Source: Lamellibrachia satsuma
Taxonomy: Eukaryota; Annelida; Polychaeta; Sabellida; Siboglinidae
Reading direction: 5' to 3'
DNA: 64,000 bases
Assembly: GCA_033239005.1 (NCBI GenBank)
Contig: BSQZ01000005.1
Location: 12,937,501-13,001,500, forward strand
The notes under the pieces were generated by a model. That model was not told the origin of the DNA. It did no database searches and saw only the letters and a list, made by a program, of their open reading frames with translations. The translations under genes and the position numbers were made by a program. Of this stretch, positions 38,601 to 52,885 are shown piece after piece (position 1 is the first letter of the stretch; the number at the start of each line of letters is the position of its first letter).

Positions 38601-41600
38601 ACTGTTTCATATGTAAACTGGACTGTTACAATACTTGGTGCACTGTTCCATATGTAAACTGGACTGTTACAATACATGGTGCACTGTTTCATATGTAAAC
38701 TGGATTGTTACAATACATGGTGCACTGTTTTATATGTAAACTGGACTGTTACAATATATGGTGCACTGTTTCATATGTAAAAGGGATAATTTACTAGTGA
38801 TTTATTTGTATTACAAGCAAAACTAAGAAAGTAAATTTTGCAATACAGAAAATGAAGACAACACAGTTTTTGGGTAATAAAAACATCGATGAACAATACA
38901 AAAAATTAACAAACATCCAAGCAATTCAAAGGCAAGGCAGTAAATTTGTTTTACCCAGATTATGATTACAGATAAAAAATTTAAAAACTTATCTTGATTA
39001 CATGGATTACTGTCCAAAACATGGATAACACTACCAATTTTTTAAAGGCAATCTACCCTACTGTCGCGAATTGGAACCATCAATTGTTCACATTTGTAAA
39101 CAATTTTCATATACTGGTTGGTGCCAATAGGCCAGAGAATTCAAGCGAGTACCATACGCAAAAGCTTTAAAAAATAATCACTGGATAAGACTATAGTAAT
39201 ATAATAATGATTCCCATATCATGTTCAGCCAACCAGCTAATGACAACTTGACTAATTCCTAGCCAGACAGTCTGGGGAATACTGCTCACAGATACAAAAA
39301 AGGCCTACCATTTGGAACTCAGCAAAGTCAAGTTTATCATCCTTGATCTTGTTGTCGAACTCCCGGACGAGGTTACGTATCTCGTATCCAGGCAGTTTGA
39401 TGCCACATGTGCCAAGGACTTCGCCAAGTTCATTGACATCAATGAATCCATTGCCATCGCTGTCAATCTGAAAGTGAAGATTGTGACTAAATGAATCCAT
39501 TGCCATCGCTGTCAATCTGAAAGTGAAGATTGTGACTAAATGAATCCATTGCCATCGCTGTCAATCTGAAAGTGAAGATTGTGATTAAATGAATCCATTG
39601 CCATCGCTGTCAATCTGAAAGTGAAGATTGTGACTATAGACTGCATTAAAATTATGAATTCATGTTAAGCCTAAGGCGACAGGAAGTTGATGCGCAAAGC
39701 AATTTGTCAAATCTTCATAAATCAAACTTAAATAAAATTTCCTATTGCAGAATAAAAACAGCATTGATTGTATTTTTGTAACCCATTCTCACACTAACTG
39801 ATCGTGTGACAGTTATCACTGTTTTACATATGCTGGAAAAAATCACATAAAAGCAAACTTCCTTCAACCCGCTGTAAAACCCAGTTTCCTGTATCTAACT
39901 TCCTGCTTCTCGAATATTTACACAGATGCATTTCTACCACACAGAAATCTCTAACGAGGCATGACTCATGAAACTTAACCACAACCAATGGAGCTATGAA
40001 ACACAAACAATCTTACAATTAATATAATCTTAGTGAAATTAAATACAAATAAATAAATAGTTCATTTATATAGATCCAAATCTAGTTAAAAAGTACTCAA
40101 GGTGCTATAATAAATTGCTTATTAAATAAAAAAATTATAATTAAATTACATTAAAATTACACTAACATTTCATTAAACAAATTCATAATATAAAATAAAA
40201 TAATTAAATTACATTAAAATAAAAATACATTAACAAATACAAGATTATTTTGTCTAGCTGGAACCCATACAGTGGGGTCTAATTTGCATATATTAGTTCA
40301 CAGGCTACCAGTTACCTGTTCTTATGTGTGCATCTATCAGGAACAGAATGAGAGGATGTGATTATGAATGATAGTTCATGAACATTTCACCTAATTATAA
40401 TTGACAGTTCATGAACATCTCACCTAATCCACAGTCACATATGCAGGTTGGGTTTCTGTTCTGTGTTGCAAGAAATCTCTACAGACATGCTTAAGGACCT
40501 GTGCTGTGCATTATCTCAAAAGCCAATCACAGTGTTTGATTCTATATGCGTTCTCTCTCAGCAGTCACGCGCCGTACACACACGCACCTTCTGGAAACTA
40601 GTATTTTATAAGCCATAATGATCATTATGTTGGATGAATAGCACCAAAGAAATGTGTTTCTTCGAGCAGAACAAAATAGTTATCAACACATTTCAAAGAT
40701 TGTGTTTTGAGAAGATATTTGTTTGTGTACCACGGAGAAGATCATTTGAAACGTCACTGATTTTAAAGATTAGCAGTCATACAGCAAAGTTGATTTGGTT
40801 TCACCTTATCAGAACTCTGACAGTGACACATGACAATGGAAGAAGACAGAGCTCAGAGTTTACATGACGCAAATACTAAATCTCTTACATAAATGAGATG
40901 ATTGCAGCCACATCACTCACAGGCAATACTCTCAAATCTACAATAACCCTCATTTAATTGCACTAGCTGACTCATTTAACATTTGTCAACCCAAGCAACA
41001 ACAGACCAGTTCCATGCCTGCTGAATGCCACTACCATGAGAATGGTGCCATTTGCCCTGGGCTATAGCTATAGAACCACAGCTATTCTGCACATGTTAAT
41101 TTGCATTACCAGAAAGACAAATGTTCAAGCTCTGTAAAACTATCTTCCCAAAACATTGAGTAATATCCCGCCTAGAATATCGATCTTCCACAATGTTCAG
41201 TAGTCCAATATGTTTAATTTGTTGCATTTGTAAAATTTCAAACTCTGTAAATCGACGGTTTATTGAAAGTAATTACTGCCAGATTGGCTGAAACAGTGCA
41301 ACGTGGCGGCATGTTACAATAAAAATAAAATCCTGACTGGAGCCCTGTCTCTATTGTAATTAACACTGGGCAGTAATTACTGACACACCTGCACAGATGG
41401 ATAGAATTCCTGAACTTCCTGCCATGTACCCCTAACTCTCAACGTGGGGACAAATCATTATTTGTTTTTCATAGATGTTAACATTTTTAGTCCTGTATGT
41501 AAAATAATGAATAAAATTTTATAGAACATTTAGCACATGTTGAACATTGCGTGCCATGTCCCTCACCTGCAGTAGAGTTTGCACCAAATCCTACAGTATT

Positions 41601-44600
41601 TTTCCCCGAGAAAACCAACATAGGAGGTGCTCCCTGTCAAATGTCACAAAAACAAGGTTTTTCTCTATGTACGCAGTGATCCTTCCATCACTGACTGGTC
41701 CATAGACCACCAACCAGCAACTACACATTTAAATGCACAGCAGTGTCATACTCATAATCTGTACCTTGTTCAGAAACTATACTTTTTTAAGGTGCAAAAA
41801 GTCCTTGAAGCAGGGGGTACGGCCTCAAAATCACTGCCACTATGCATGCCATGGAAAGACAGTCCAACATTTGTGAGAATCAAATTACCTAGCCAACAGC
41901 TTGGGATGTGAACAGAGCAACTCTGTTGTGTTACTACAACATCAGTTCAACAGCAATCTATTTTACACCATCTGCTTTCATGTGTTCTAAAGCTGCTTCC
42001 TCAAATGGTTCAGTCCATCCCAAATCCGGTTCATTTATGTCCAGATGTGTAGTGCATGGCTAGTTTAAGTAATGTACACAGTCTGTTTAATAAAAAAATG
42101 CCTATTTTTTCAAATCATCGAAAGAATTTACTTCAGTTGCTATATCTGGTAAGGATCAAAATAATGGATATCCAAAATGGATACTTTGCGAGTCAATGCT
42201 AATCATAGGCGTGACTTCAATCGTCTCGCCGATCACATGACAAAGTTAAAAAATTTCAAAAAGGATGAAAACCGTGATTTTTCAGCATTTCGATTTTCAC
42301 TTCACTTAATTCTTGAACAAACGTTAAGTAATTTAATAGTTTGTCTGATGATTTCACAAAAACTACATACAAAAGTTCCACAAAAGAGTTAGCATGTTGC
42401 AGTGGGTACTAGGTAGGTTTGGTTTTTCGTAAAATTAATTTGAAATGAGACTAGCAAAAATCGAATTGAGGAGGCACCTTTAATAATGCAAATATACTAC
42501 AAATGAACACCATTTAGAAATTCTAACATTTGAACAAACATTCCAGATAGTTATCCTTACTTGTATGAGAATGATAACTAAATTGAAATTATTCAATACA
42601 CTTGTAAAATCAGTGTTATTGTACGGATGATTCTATGAGACGTGGAAGGTGAAAAAAAATTACAACCAGATACTGGATACATTCAAGAGGCTAAGGAGGA
42701 TCTGAAAGTTGGATGGTCGTACATTGTGTAAAGTTGGATGGTCGTACATTGTGTCAAGTAAAGTTGGATGGCCATACATTGTGTAAAGTGAAGTTGGATG
42801 ATCATACACTGTGTCAAGTAAAGTTGGATGGCCGTACATTGTGTCAAGTAAAGTTGGATGATCATACATTGTGTCAAGTAAAGTTGGATGGCCATACATT
42901 GTGTAAAGTAAAGTTGGATGATCATACATTGTGTCAAGTAAAGTTGGATGGCTGTACATTGTGTAAAGTAAAGTTGGATGATCATACATTGTGTCAAGTA
43001 AAGTTGGATGGTCGTACATTGTGTCAAGTAAAGTTGGATGACCGTAGATTGTGTCAAGTAAAGTTGGATGACCGTAGATTGTGTCAAGTAAAGTTGGATG
43101 ATCATACATTGTGTCAAGTAAAGTTGGATGATCGTACATTGTGTCAAGTAAAGTTGGATGGCCGTACATTGTGTCAAGTAAAGTTGGATGGCCATACATT
43201 GTGTCAAGTAAAGCTGGATGGCCGTACATTGTGTCAAGTAAAGTTGGATGGCCGTACATTGTGTCGAGTAAAGTTGGATGATCATACATTGTGTCAAGTA
43301 AAGTTGGATGGCCATACATTGTGTCAAGTAAAGCTGGATGGCCGTACATTGTGTCAAGTAAAGTTGGATGGTCGTACATTGTGTCAAGTAAAGTTGGATG
43401 GCCATACATTGTGTCAAGTAAAGTTGGATGGCCGTACATTGTGTCAAGTAAAGTTGGATGGCCGTACATTGTGTCAAGTAAAGTTATCCTGAAAAAAGCC
43501 AAGCTAAGAAGATCAGCATAGAGGTAAAGATCAGAAGATGGAAGTGGATAGGACATATACTCAGAAAAAAAGAAGACAGCCACTGCCACAGCTTTGACAT
43601 AGAAACCGGAAGGGAACTGGACCTGGCGGAAACCGTAGAAAAAGAAAGACAAGATTTCAGGTGGGAAACATGAACTGAAGCGAAACAGGTGGCTAAAGAT
43701 GGCATACATGTTAAGTCTTCTGGATTCACTGGGAGACTCCTGGAAATCTATTAAATGTCTTGTTCTCCGAGATGGGAGAATAAATCTCACGGATTTCTAA
43801 TGAAACCAAAAATATTTTTGTGCGGCCTAACAAAAGATCATCAATCCCTCCCTTTACTCATACCCACAACAACAACAGGGGTTATTTCAATGAAGTTGTG
43901 TGCAGACTAGACAAGGGAGACAGTATCCTTGTGCTCTGTTTGTTGTTGAAGTTATTTGTGTGCGGTAGATGAATGGTTCCTTATTATCGCCCACATGTAC
44001 ATATAAAATTCAAATATTGCCCATCAATACATCTCCATTATATACAAGTCTTACTTAATTCATATACATTTGATAAATTATTGTCACAACTGGAGCGCAT
44101 TATGAACAAAAAGACATAATAAAAAAAACAAGTTTTTGTCAAAAAACGCTTCCATCACCTAGGATCACAAATGCCCCCATCATCCATGATCTGAAAACTA
44201 ACCCTGCCAGTGAATATTTTGTAGTTGCTTAAGTTTAATAAAATGTGTAGGCTACTTCCTGCTAGGTAAGTGATTATTGTCATATCGTAATATATTTCAG
44301 GGGTTGAAACAAATTGTTGTATGCTTAGCCAGAGTATTGTGACCATGTTATTTTACTAGTCCACAAAGAATTTGTCTACTGCCAAAATGTTTATTAACAT
44401 GCAAGTGTACCATTTAATTGTACATGTGCAATGTATTTGGAACTGCTGCTGTTAATCTGGTGGTAATTTTTATGAGTGGCAAGGATGTGAAATACTCTGA
44501 TTTATAAATGCACAATTCCAGTTGTGCATAAATCAATTCCTGAGACCTTCCAATTTACGTACAATTCTCCGATATCTCGAGACCCTCCGATTTATGCATA

Positions 44601-47027
44601 TATCTCCTGCATTTGCATATATGAAACTTAACATGTATGAGACAGAACAAACTGGAAAATGAGCACTGAAACCTTATGGGCCATGTCACCCGAAGAGGAT
44701 AAGTAAGATAAGATGCATACTGATTTGACTATCATATTGTTGGTTGCTTGGATTGACCAACACAACATCAACAGGCCTTGACACTAACACTGGCCCGGCG
44801 CCTTTTTTGGGGCTGTTGGACCAGCTCGGGCCATAATTTTCCACATTTTACTGGCCCGGTGGGCCAACATAGTTTCAGATCGTTTTTATCTCATTAGCCA
44901 CAACCACAGGTCATTGTTTCAATCACTTGTCCTTGCCATCCTACAATTAAACAATCTTCATCTCATCTGATTTTGTATTGTCGCTTTGTATAGTTGCCAT
45001 CTTGTTTTGATATGTACGAACATTACAAAAAAGTTTGCATGACGCTGCTACTAGCGATGACGTGTGGACTTTTTGTCAATTGCGGACACCTATATTTTAA
45101 TAGGTTTGGGCCATGTTACCAGTATAATATTGGTATACTGCAGCATTTTCTTCTGCGCAATACATATCGGCTATCGCGATGCGCCTTCGACGTACCGATT
45201 TCATATAAACCGACTGGTTCACAGAATGTCCGCTAGGTGTCACAACAGCGCCTAACATACATTCCCGCTAGGTCGCAGTTAATTAAGTTTACCGTAACTT
45301 AGTACTTTAGTCCAAAAGTTTATATTTGAAAGAAATAAACCCAATTGTAACAGTCATAGCTATATACAGTGTCTGGTCCAGTTCACCGTTGTATTTTCGA
45401 GTATAAATAGCTGTAACTTGATATACATGCAGCAGTATCACCCATCATTCTCAAAATGCAACCTGCTGCGTCTGCAGCTTCGACAGAGGGCATATGATTC
45501 TCAAATGATTCATGCAGCAACATTGTCTGCCATACAGAATACTGACTGAAAGCATGAAAGTAAATCACCAATGATAAAATAAATAATGGCCAAACTCGCA
45601 TCTTTCGACTTGTAGTGGTTTTTTTAAATAAAAAAAAATATTTCGGGCCAGTAACTTTTTTGGGGGGCCAGTAACTTTTAACATCTACTTGTCCAATGGG
45701 CCACTGGGGAAAAAAGTTTAATGTCAAGGCACGATCAGGCAAGAGATCAACACAAGGAAATAGACTTGGATAGGACACACCCATCGGAAAGAAACCCCCA
45801 ATGTCATAACACAGGCCCTAGAATGGAAGTATCAGAGAAACAATAACTAGGAAGGCCAACAAATTGTTGAAGGAGTTCAGTAGCTGAAGAAATGACACAG
45901 TTTGGAACCACCTGGAAAGAGTCACTTGCCCAAAAACTGATTGTGTTAAAGTGTTGTTTCTGCTCTATACTCCAGTTGGAACAAAGATGACTGAGTGCTA
46001 GCAGCTGTCCTGGATTCCTGATCAAACCTCTACATTGTCATTACCATTACAACTGCACCAGTGCCTGTAGAGCTGCACCAGTGCCTGTAGAGCTGCACCA
46101 GTGCCTGTAGAGCTGCACCAGTGCCTGTAGACACACCACAGAGACTAACGGGTCTACCGGTGGCTTAGTTCTATTGACTGATTGTGCATTAATTCACATC
46201 AAGATTGTATATATATATGACTATGTGGAGAAGTGACAGATGACAATCTACAAAGTGGTGCAGAAGCCACGCACCGATACTGAGAAAAGAACACACCACC
46301 AGGTCAATCGCAACCTGTTCAGTTGACTGATCACTCATGACTGCCACCGAGTTGACCAGGGACTAGACACACAAACTTCAGAAGTGAGAGCAATTACAAT
46401 ATTATCAACATATCTATTACTTGGTACCTCTGCACTGAATTACCCCACCCCTGGCTAGCTGTTATACTAAACAGTGCTTCATTCAGTGCTATATTTGTAC
46501 ATGACTTTAGTGTAGGTGATTTGACAGGGGTTGTCCAATCCTAGGGCCTGGTTCAACATTGGCTAACACAAGGGCCTGGTTCAACTTTGGCCAACACCAG
46601 GGCCTGGTTCAACATTGGCCAACACCAGGGTCTGGTTCAACGTTGGTCAATATCTGATTCAATGCCTGGTTCAAGGTTGCCAATACCAGGGCCACAGTTC
46701 AAGGTTGGTAAGTATCACTATCATGGCCCTGGTTCAAAGTTGGCCAATAACAGGTCTGTCTGTAGACTCAGTACTGTGACTGACTGACTGAATGAATGGC
46801 CCCTTGTTGGAATCCTCATACATTAACAACATAACAGTCTCAAGGTCTCTGAACAACAATGAATATTTTTTATGTCATCCTTATATTTACTGTGCTTTGT
46901 ATTCACACTTGACATTATGTGTACAAGTTACATTTTTATTTTGAATAAATAAAAATAAATGTTCTTACCTGTTGGAAATAATTTTTCACAAAATAATTTA
47001 CATTTACATCACCCTACACTATAGCAT

Positions 47028-47084
<57 letters not shown>

Positions 47085-50000
47085 TGTGCATGCATGCATG
47101 AATGTGTGATTGTGATTGTATGTACATATACACAACCAAAAGTGTGGGAAGTGGTAATTACATCAGTCAGGGATATGCTGGTATATCATACGTGGCATTA
47201 CAAAAATTATACGTATTATATTACCATTGTTGAGTATGAACAGGTAGAACCACCAACGTGGCAATAACATATCTACAGGTGCAATGACTGATGCAGCACA
47301 GACATCAGCTAGAGGAGTCAGCACTTATTGTAAGTCCATCATTAGTGGTTGTCTGGAGAGAAGCATCCATGATGACCTACTCTATGGGTTCTTCTTTATT
47401 AGTAGCTCATACATTGAGTCAACGTTGCAGCAGCTCGATATTGATGTCTTTGACAAGACAATGCTGCTACAGCCAGGTATATGGTGTCAAGGTGGAATAA
47501 GCCACTGGATGGAAACCAACTGCAAGAGACTGACCCCTGAAAACCTATGTAATCAAACAATGCTGCAGAGATGTGGATGTTGAGCGACTGTGATGTATAG
47601 AAAGCTTCAAGATGTGTAAAGGGGGTAGATTGATGGACAGACAGGGTTAGAATGACTTAGGAGGTGCTCACTGGGGTAACAGAAGGCAACTGATGCAAGG
47701 GCGTATCAGTTGAAAGACTTCTCATGGTTGGAATTGAGGGAAGATAAGAGAAATAACCTAGGGGAAGGAAATTAACGGGTTTACAGGAGAGATTAAAAAA
47801 GAAATTTACTAAAACACCCTATATCTTGCCAGATGCAGAATAGCGATTGGTAGATGACAAAGACCTGCGACATAGTAAACAACCGAGAATAGGTTGTCCA
47901 ACATCAACCAGCAGAACCACACAGTGCAATCAAACCACAGCCAACTAGAGTTATTTTTTACATAAGTTGAAATGATTTGTCATATTCACTGTATGGGTGG
48001 GGTATATTATTTACGCATCAGTTATATCGTTTTCTTCGCTGCCACACACGGAGTCTTCATGATGGGCCACTGACCTGTGTAAAAGGCCGCTGTGTAGTGT
48101 ACTGTGACTCACTGTGACACTGACCACCTCACCTGAGCTTGTTGACATCATGGATACTTCTCTGACACACCCTCTCCAGGCATGGCTTGGAGCAAAGGTG
48201 ACTCATCCATGTGTCATCCAGTGTGCACGTGTGTGCATGCATCAGTGCGGTGCAATTAATACATAAAAAATAATGCCTATTTAACGCCACCCCGCATGCC
48301 TATTTACAGCTTCATTTAGGCCATATTCCAAGTTTCCTCATCTTTTGAAGCACTCCTTGCTAAGTCAAAGACCACACACCATCACAAGCTTGAGCCACTT
48401 GTTTTGTCATGGCAACACAACACACCATTTACGGGCCACATCTGGGTCTGTAAAGTGGGTCCAGTGCCAACTGCATCAGTCAGATTACAACTACATTGTC
48501 AAGGGACCATGATGCAGTAATCCGCTGCTTGGCAGCAAACAATGACCTCTGTATTTATTGTTCATTTTTATACATAATTGTTGCAGGTTATGTTATCAAA
48601 GTGATACAGTCGTTATCGTAAACCTACACAGAATGGCGTGTTATGTCTATGGTAATGCTGCGACGGATTTAAGTGATCTTGTGAACATTTATTGTGAACT
48701 ACTGTCTGCAACACACTGCAGTGCTGATCACTGAAGCGTAAACATAATACGTTTACTTCAAGTTCAAGCTGAGTCTTTATACATGGATCTAGAATACATC
48801 TGTTGCAGACTGCCGAGGATCCAAATCCTATATCATTTCTTCTGATTGTTCTAAAACTTTAAATGAAAACGGATTTAAATTCACTGGAATTCCACCAGAA
48901 TGTGTGACACTAGTTGAACTATCATTGCTGCTAAAGTCAATCAGGTATGGCTAGAAATAGCTTTGCCATTCTTCTTGGAATGATTAAGTACAACATGAAT
49001 GAATTGGTTCAAATTGGAAGTGCTATTGGCAACGGGCTCTACCACAGACTGGTCAATGACATCTGTATATGGTCTCCTTTCAAACGTGCTAGCACTCGTC
49101 ACTGCTGCAGGGCCGGCAGGTTAAAACAGAGATTGATCCCTGTAGTGGTTGGCCGTTGCCTCCTGATGGCTTCTACCAGCGTTCTACTAAAGAGAACGGG
49201 GGTATGTGTACAGAACCTCCATTCTGTAGACATTGACACTTCTCCCAGCACCCAGACTAAGCACATCCCATCTATGATAAACCTTGTCAAGCTACAAACT
49301 GCAGAGATCGGCCGTCCCCGGAGCATACAACTGGACATGCACTGTATCAACACACGTTCAGTTAAGAATAAAGGGCTCTCTGTTACTGATGTCGTGATTT
49401 CGTGGCACATTGACATTTTGGCCCGGACAGAGACACTGCTCGGTAGCAGTATCAACGATAAGTGCGCTAGTTCAGCATGGATAAGGATTCCATGCCGTGT
49501 CACGACCTGGTAGAAAACATGCTGCCAATCTGTGGAATCAGTTGCCCGATTCAGTGAGGACATCAAAGACATGGTCGCAGTAAAAAAACACTTTTTAAAA
49601 CACATCTTTTTAGAGTAATTTTTATATGCTGATGTGAACATTTTATATGCATTTATTACTATTTTGTTATTACAAATATACATTTAATTTTTTATTATAT
49701 ATTATTTATGGTAGGACAATTTACACTATATCTTATTAGTATTGTTTTTAATATAATCAATATAAATTTTGCTATATTTATTTAATTTTTAGATAATTAA
49801 TATATGCATTTTTAATACTATTAAAAATAATTTAATCTGATTAATAATTAATATTTTAATAAGTAAATATTAACACTGCATGTACGTAAAGTGCCTGAGA
49901 GCAATTTTGATTGATCGGGTGCTATATAAATACTTTTATTATTATTATATTATTATTACTGAACATTCTTCAGGATAGTTAATTTTTAAATCAGATAACT

Positions 50001-52816
50001 TTCATTTTACATATCCAAGGTGTGTTTAATTTACTTGGTAGAGGCTTTCGTCAACGTATCACGTTGACTTCATCAGTACCGATGACGCTGAATGACATCA
50101 TCGTACACGTGAGGCAGTTCGTAATTGTCCTCATCTCAGTTGATTATTATTATATTATTATTGTGACATGTTTTTGTGTGTACTGGCAAATAGATATAAA
50201 AGCATAATTGTGATAAGAAATATTGCACTGCCAGGTTTGAGGCATGCAAAGGGTGTTATTAACTTATTAGATTGGCCTTGCAGACATGCATGACTTATTT
50301 ATATGAGGGAGAGAGAGAGAAGTCAGTGATGTGATAGGACATGGAAGGGAACACGGGTGCTTTTGTGTGTTGTCACTGTCACACAGACCTGAGGACAGCC
50401 TCTGTCACTGTCACACAGACCTGGGACAGCTTCTGACACTGTCTACAGCAAGCATGTGGACAACTACTAGCTGATTTTAGAACATCAAGGGTCATTAATC
50501 ATATCCCTAAAATACTATCATCTTATATATTGACACAAAACCTTATTCATAAGAATCTCCACTCAAACTGGTCTGCCATCTGTAGTTGACAGATCATAGG
50601 ATCATAACTGAAGTCCTTCTAGACATGGATCAGTAGGGGATTGAGGACTCCATACTGATCCATCCAGCCTTCTCAATATTTTCCGCATTGTTCGTGAGAT
50701 GTTTCAGAGTAACAACATATTTTCTTTTGGATCCACCACTGTTTAAAAACGTGCCAACAAATTATTGAAATACAGAGAAAATAACTAATTTACAGAGTTA
50801 ACACTAAAATAAAAAGAGACAGAGAGAGATGACGCATCCAAAATACAATAATGCTTTCCGCCTTACAACACAACCTGAATGTGAACACTAGACGGTGATT
50901 CCTATTACCCTACAGAATGCATCCTGCTCAAAACTGATATTTTTTCCTCCACTTAATGACTCATGCCATGTGATTTAAAATAGCACCCAGACTTACATCC
51001 GTTTGCTGTTTGCTGGGTTTCATTCTGTCAATGATAGCGTAACATATACTGGAAGTAGTTCCTTTTAGAACAACAGTGTTACTGATGGGCTAGAACCAAC
51101 AGCCAGAGGAGAGCTGACTCACAGCTTCCTGGTTGGCACCTAGGAAAAGCCTGTTTGCTTGAAAGCATCATGTAAATATATTTTAGGATTGAGCCACTTC
51201 ATACTTGCATGGGAGCTGTTTACTTGTGGTTAGATGACTGCAATGTTTACATACAACATAGAAAATATTTCTTAAAGAAATAAAGTTATGTTTAAAGTAT
51301 TTACATGTATTGTAAGGCAAATATTGGCTTTACACACATTTTAGGACATACTGATAGACTTGATCGTTACTGTATGGCCACCTTAATGTTTAAATTATAA
51401 CCTCAAACTTGTTATTATGCATACAGAAAACAATCTTTTTTCTGTTGCTATTAGTCACAGATAGAACGTGATTCATACAAATAATTGACACATGGTCAAT
51501 TAATTAGCTACTCTTGCATATGCATATAACTGTAGATTTGTCAACAATACATCACAGATAACAAAATCCTCTGTATTTCTATATCAAACTCACCAACGTC
51601 ATGAATGCTACTGCTAATCTGAAGCCACAAAGCAAGTAAACACAGGACCAAACAAGCAACTAATCTACTTGTGTACACTGTTCCTGCAGTGTAGTGCACT
51701 TGTTCTGAAGTACAACAGCTAAAAGGTCTCTATACATAAAGGCACGACCCAAAATGACACATGAAATAGGCACATGTAACTTTATGGCAGAGCACCGACT
51801 AAAATGCAGGGATCGATCTGGAAAAAGACATACGGGTGCCCTTCGGCAACATCAGGGGCATAACTACATGCCTTTTTTGAAATTTGTTGTGCCCCAAATT
51901 AATTTAATAAAAGTGCAATTAATTTGCATAACATGGTCACTTTATATAACATGATAATTGTGAACATTACAGTTCATTTCATAATAGGCCAGTAATTATA
52001 TTTGAAGTTTTTTGTTACATTCAGTACATTTTATTTAGCTTGCTTGATAATTTGTTCTGCACAAATATGACTTGTAAGATATCTAAATATAAGATAGTTT
52101 TTACTTCTGCTAAAAAACTAAACACTTACTTGATGTTTTGTGTTTGTATGACTGCCCACATCTCTGGGTATATTTAATATGTTACCAATAATATCAACAA
52201 CAACATATACAGAGATCACTAGTTAATTTTTAAATCTGTAATGTAGCAAAACAAGGTACTGAGTCTGTCCCATGTTTCATGGTCATGCCACTACTGCTTG
52301 ACTGATCTGAAGATGAAACAATTTTTACATTCCGCCACTTTGAAAGCGCAAGCTGGAAGTCAAATTCTGGTTTGAAATGACTTAACAAAAACAGGTTGTC
52401 TTGTCAACAGCAACGCTTCGATTGTCGATGACGACATCCCCAATGTCACCGGTCTCAGTACTCTCGGGCACATTGTCAGTTTTCAAAATTGCTATTGTGA
52501 GTCTTTTTAGCCCATCTGACTAAGGTACCTTGGTCTTTTTTGGGTGGCATCGTTACGGCAGTGGCTCAATGCGCGACAAATTGGGGGAGGGCTATATGTT
52601 CACCCTAGCGGACAAATGGTGCACCACCCTAGCGAATAAATGATGTACCACCCAAGTGGCAAAACGATGAAAATCGCAGAGCAATACAATTCTCCACTGT
52701 GATTCTGGATGAAATATTAATCGCATGGTACCGAAATTGCAACATGTGCATATGTGGTCGAACACTGACTACACTTAAATTTCCTCAGATATAAAACATT
52801 GTTATTAGATATCATT

Positions 52817-52885
<69 letters not shown>

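Noticed and set aside
42660..43790. 376-codon minus-strand frame with [10 protein letters not shown] repeats
   Set aside because: Reverse strand of the 30-bp array; no independent evidence.
47284..47583. 99-codon + frame
   Set aside because: No motif, and it lies in the middle of plastin intron 1 without neighbouring exons.
49099..49683. 194-codon minus-strand frame
   Set aside because: Antisense shadow of the LINE fragment, whose sense reading has recognisable endonuclease and ORF2 tail motifs.
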